The position numbers were made by a program, and so were the translations under genes. Below the pieces are notes generated by a model. That model did not search any database. It was not told the origin of the DNA and saw nothing but the letters and a program-made list of their open reading frames with translations. A stretch of 56,622 nt of DNA from Acidimicrobiaceae bacterium (GTDB lineage Bacteria; Actinomycetota; Acidimicrobiia; Acidimicrobiales; RAAP-2), in contig DAHUZE010000009.1 in NCBI GenBank assembly GCA_027306755.1, positions 1 through 56,622 on the forward strand. Direction: 5' to 3'. Below, in pieces: positions 54,677 through 56,622 of the stretch (the first letter of the stretch is position 1; each line of letters begins with the position of its first letter).

Positions 54677-55396
54677 TCATCGCGCCAACGTCCGCTGGAG
54701 GAAGGCCACGGTGACGGGCCACGACGCTGCCGCCGCCACCGGGTTGGAGAACTGGGGCGCGTAGGCGTTCTCGAAGGCGTGACCCGCCTCTTCTTGGACG
54801 ACCACCTCCACGTCGCTCCGGCCGGCGAACGCCTCGGCGATCCGGTTGATGTCCTCGCGTTCGATGTACGGGTCGGATCCGCCGAAGTGGAAGAGGACCG
54901 GGCACGTGACCTTGGCGGCGAGCTCCAGCTCACCGGCGATACCGGACCCGTAGTAGGACACGCAGGCATCCGGGGAGCCGTCCGCCGCCACCTCGAAGGC
55001 CAGCCGACCGCCGAGGCAGTAGCCCATGGAGGCGACGGGGGCACCGTCCACCTCGGGCAGGGAGCGCAGGTGGTCCAGCGCCGCGACGAGGTCAGCCCGG
55101 GTGACGTCGGCCGGGATCTGGGCGAAGCGGCCCATGTACCCGAAGCCTTCGGCCAGCCCGGCCTCGTCGTGGGCGAGGGACACGTTGGGCTCCACCCGCC
55201 AGAAGACGTCCGGGCACAGCACCGTGAAGCCCAGCTGGGCCATACGGGTCGCCCGGTCGAAGAGGAACTCCCCCACGCCGTAGATCTCCTGCAGGAGAAG
55301 CACGCCGGGGCCGGGCTGCCCGGAAGTGAAGGTACGGGCGTCATAGACCCCCCCGTCTGGGGCGGTGACGCGCTCGGTGCGGTCGGTCACGGTCAT
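54677..55396 (-). CDS. Dienelactone hydrolase family protein
   Basis: 239-aa alpha/beta hydrolase. VLLLQEIYGVGEF oxyanion region, nucleophile elbow GYCLGG (Cys), GGSDPYI (Asp), and EAGHAFEN (His). It lies between a PLP decarboxylase and an agmatinase-like gene, 46 bases from the latter. A second, separate relative is at 11764. Substrate unknown. Confidence 0.9.
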   Translation of the reverse strand: MTVTDRTERVTAPDGGVYDARTFTSGQPGPGVLLLQEIYGVGEFLFDRATRMAQLGFTVLCPDVFWRVEPNVSLAHDEAGLAEGFGYMGRFAQIPADVTRADLVAALDHLRSLPEVDGAPVASMGYCLGGRLAFEVAADGSPDACVSYYGSGIAGELELAAKVTCPVLFHFGGSDPYIEREDINRIAEAFAGRSDVEVVVQEEAGHAFENAYAPQFSNPVAAAASWPVTVAFLQRTLAR

Positions 55397-55424
55397 CGGG
55401 GGCAGGCTAACGACCTGCCTCCCG

Positions 55425-56622
55425 TCACGCCATCGTGTCCAGGATCTCCTGGACGACGTCCATCGTCGTGTCCGGGTGCAGCAGGGCCAGCCGGGCCGCC
55501 GGCTCGCCTTCCCAGGTCGTGGGAGTGACGAAGGCGATCTGGTCGGCCAGGACACGGGCGGACCACGCGTCGTAGTCGGACCGCGCCCACCCCTCGCGTC
55601 GGAACAGCACGACGGACAGCGTGGGCTTCCGAACGAGCCGCAGGTGCGGCGTGGCCTCGATCAGCGCGGCGGCGTCCCGTGCCACCTGCATGACGGTCTC
55701 GACCGCATCGCGGTACGCGTCGGTGCCGTACACGGCGAGAGAGAACCACAGGGGAAGGCCCCGGGCCCGGCGGGACAGGTGGTAGGCGTAATCGGTCGGG
55801 TTCCACGGTTCCTCCTCCCCTCCCCCTGCGCTGGCGTCCCCCGCCCCCGCGTCGGACGGTGCCGTGTCCGCGCCGGGCATTGCCTCGTGGATGATGTCCA
55901 GGTACGCCGCGTCCTGCGTGTGGACGGCCTTGGCCAGAGCCGGATGCCGGTACAGGAGGGCCGCGCAGTCGTAGGGGCCGAACAGCCACTTGTGCGGGTC
56001 GATCACCAGGGAGTCGGCCTCTTCGATGCCGTCGAACAGCGGGCGGGCGGACGGGGCGAACAGCGCGCCGCCGCCGTAGGCACCGTCGATGTGGAACCAC
56101 AGGTTCCGTCGCCGGGCCACCCCGGCCACACCCCGCAGGTCGTCCACGATTCCCCCATTGGTGGTGCCAGCGGTGGCCACGACGGCCACGACGTCGCGGG
56201 CCCCGTCCTCGTCGGCCGCCAGCCGCCGCTCCAGCTCCTCGCCCACCAGCCGGTGATCGGTTGCGGGCACGAGGTACGGCTCCACCCCGAGGACCCTGAG
56301 CGCCTTGCCCACCGAGGAGTGCGCCTCCTCGGAGCATGCGACCCTGGGCCGGCCGGTCGAGTGCCCCCGGCGGGTGGCCGTATCCCGGGCCACCATCAAC
56401 GCGGACAGGTTGGCCGCCGAGCCGCCGGACACGAAGCAGCCGCCGGCGCCGGCGGGCAGGCCGGCCAGCGACGAGAGCACGGCCAGCGCCTGGTTCTCCG
56501 CCGACACCGCCCCGGCGGCCTCGAGCCAGGAGGTGGCGTGCATGGAGGAGCTGGACACCACCATGTCGAACAGCAGGCTGGCTTTGGTGGGAGCGGCAGG
56601 GATGAACGAGACGAACCGCGGG
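55425..56622 (-). CDS. PLP-dependent group II amino acid decarboxylase (5' end beyond window)
   Basis: About 400 aa visible. The frame is open to the window edge: RFVSFIPAAPTKASLLFD precedes MVVSSSSM, a conserved N-terminal part of this family, so the start lies outside. PLP-stacking His in SEEAHSSVGKAL, VATAGTTNGG, HIDGAYGGG (Asp pairing with PLP nitrogen) and Lys in DPHKWLFGPYDCAAL. A Gly/Ala/Asp/Glu-rich insertion (AGAGDASAGGGEEEP) lies in the C-terminal half. Family members decarboxylate glutamate, tyrosine, tryptophan or 2,4-diaminobutyrate; the substrate is not evident. Confidence 0.88.
   Translation of the reverse strand, partial: PRFVSFIPAAPTKASLLFDMVVSSSSMHATSWLEAAGAVSAENQALAVLSSLAGLPAGAGGCFVSGGSAANLSALMVARDTATRRGHSTGRPRVACSEEAHSSVGKALRVLGVEPYLVPATDHRLVGEELERRLAADEDGARDVVAVVATAGTTNGGIVDDLRGVAGVARRRNLWFHIDGAYGGGALFAPSARPLFDGIEEADSLVIDPHKWLFGPYDCAALLYRHPALAKAVHTQDAAYLDIIHEAMPGADTAPSDAGAGDASAGGGEEEPWNPTDYAYHLSRRARGLPLWFSLAVYGTDAYRDAVETVMQVARDAAALIEATPHLRLVRKPTLSVVLFRREGWARSDYDAWSARVLADQIAFVTPTTWEGEPAARLALLHPDTTMDVVQEILDTMA

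Overview
The window is very GC-rich DNA with GTG starts, GTGA/ATGA stop-start overlaps and several TANNNT boxes 7-9 nt before start codons (leaderless-type promoters). Gene content (F420/flavin LLM oxidoreductase, DUF1206, PQQ-like propeller plus cell-wall-binding repeats, split KdpD, SpoIIE/STAS regulators, P1 peptidase) points to an Actinomycetota chromosome, plausibly Acidimicrobiia; this is inferred from families, not from a marker gene. Almost all of it is chromosomal housekeeping or transport content. The only clearly accessory stretch is about 45.4-50.3 kb.

Layout. 0-12.6 kb: tldD-tldE, an LLM oxidoreductase divergent from an M20 dipeptidase, nadC overlapping a three-GAF SpoIIE phosphatase, a stand-alone LigD-type polymerase overlapping a DJ-1/PfpI gene, hemerythrin, STAS and a dienelactone-hydrolase-like gene. 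12.6-23.1 kb: acyl-CoA dehydrogenase coupled to the N-terminal half of KdpD on the minus strand; the KdpD histidine-kinase half and kdpE on the plus strand; then the complete kdp operon on the minus strand (27-aa membrane peptide, kdpF, kdpA, kdpB, kdpC, OB-fold protein), and a divergent pair of small membrane proteins. 23.1-35.5 kb: membrane proteins, O-methyltransferase with MFS exporter, M48 protease, APC permease, M20D amidohydrolase, Ca2+/cation exchanger, and a translationally coupled class-III aminotransferase / P1 (DmpA-type) aminopeptidase pair. 35.5-45.4 kb: a 901-aa surface protein, a decayed EAL-DICT gene, YihY, DUF1206, then a plus-strand run of BASS transporter, methyltransferase, patatin and PlsC-like acyltransferase.

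45.4-50.3 kb: accessory zone ending at a tRNA-Val(GAC) gene. It holds two copies of a ~190-bp direct repeat carrying hicB-antitoxin remnants, a secreted beta/gamma-crystallin-like protein, an ECF sigma factor overlapping its putative membrane anti-sigma factor, a fragment of an IS helix-turn-helix protein, a CcdA-like/MazF-like toxin-antitoxin pair and a VapBC pair. The modules are separated by three hairpin-capable repeats sharing a 12-base core with the 3' end of the tRNA. No integrase is visible.

50.4-56.6 kb: zinc alcohol dehydrogenase, DEDD exonuclease, a PYGQ-repeat membrane-anchored exported protein, and a minus-strand run of PLP decarboxylase (cut by the window end), dienelactone-hydrolase-like protein and an agmatinase-family ureohydrolase.

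The best-supported functional unit is potassium uptake: a KdpFABC pump preceded by a second single-helix peptide, with a sensor physically split into two divergently encoded proteins.
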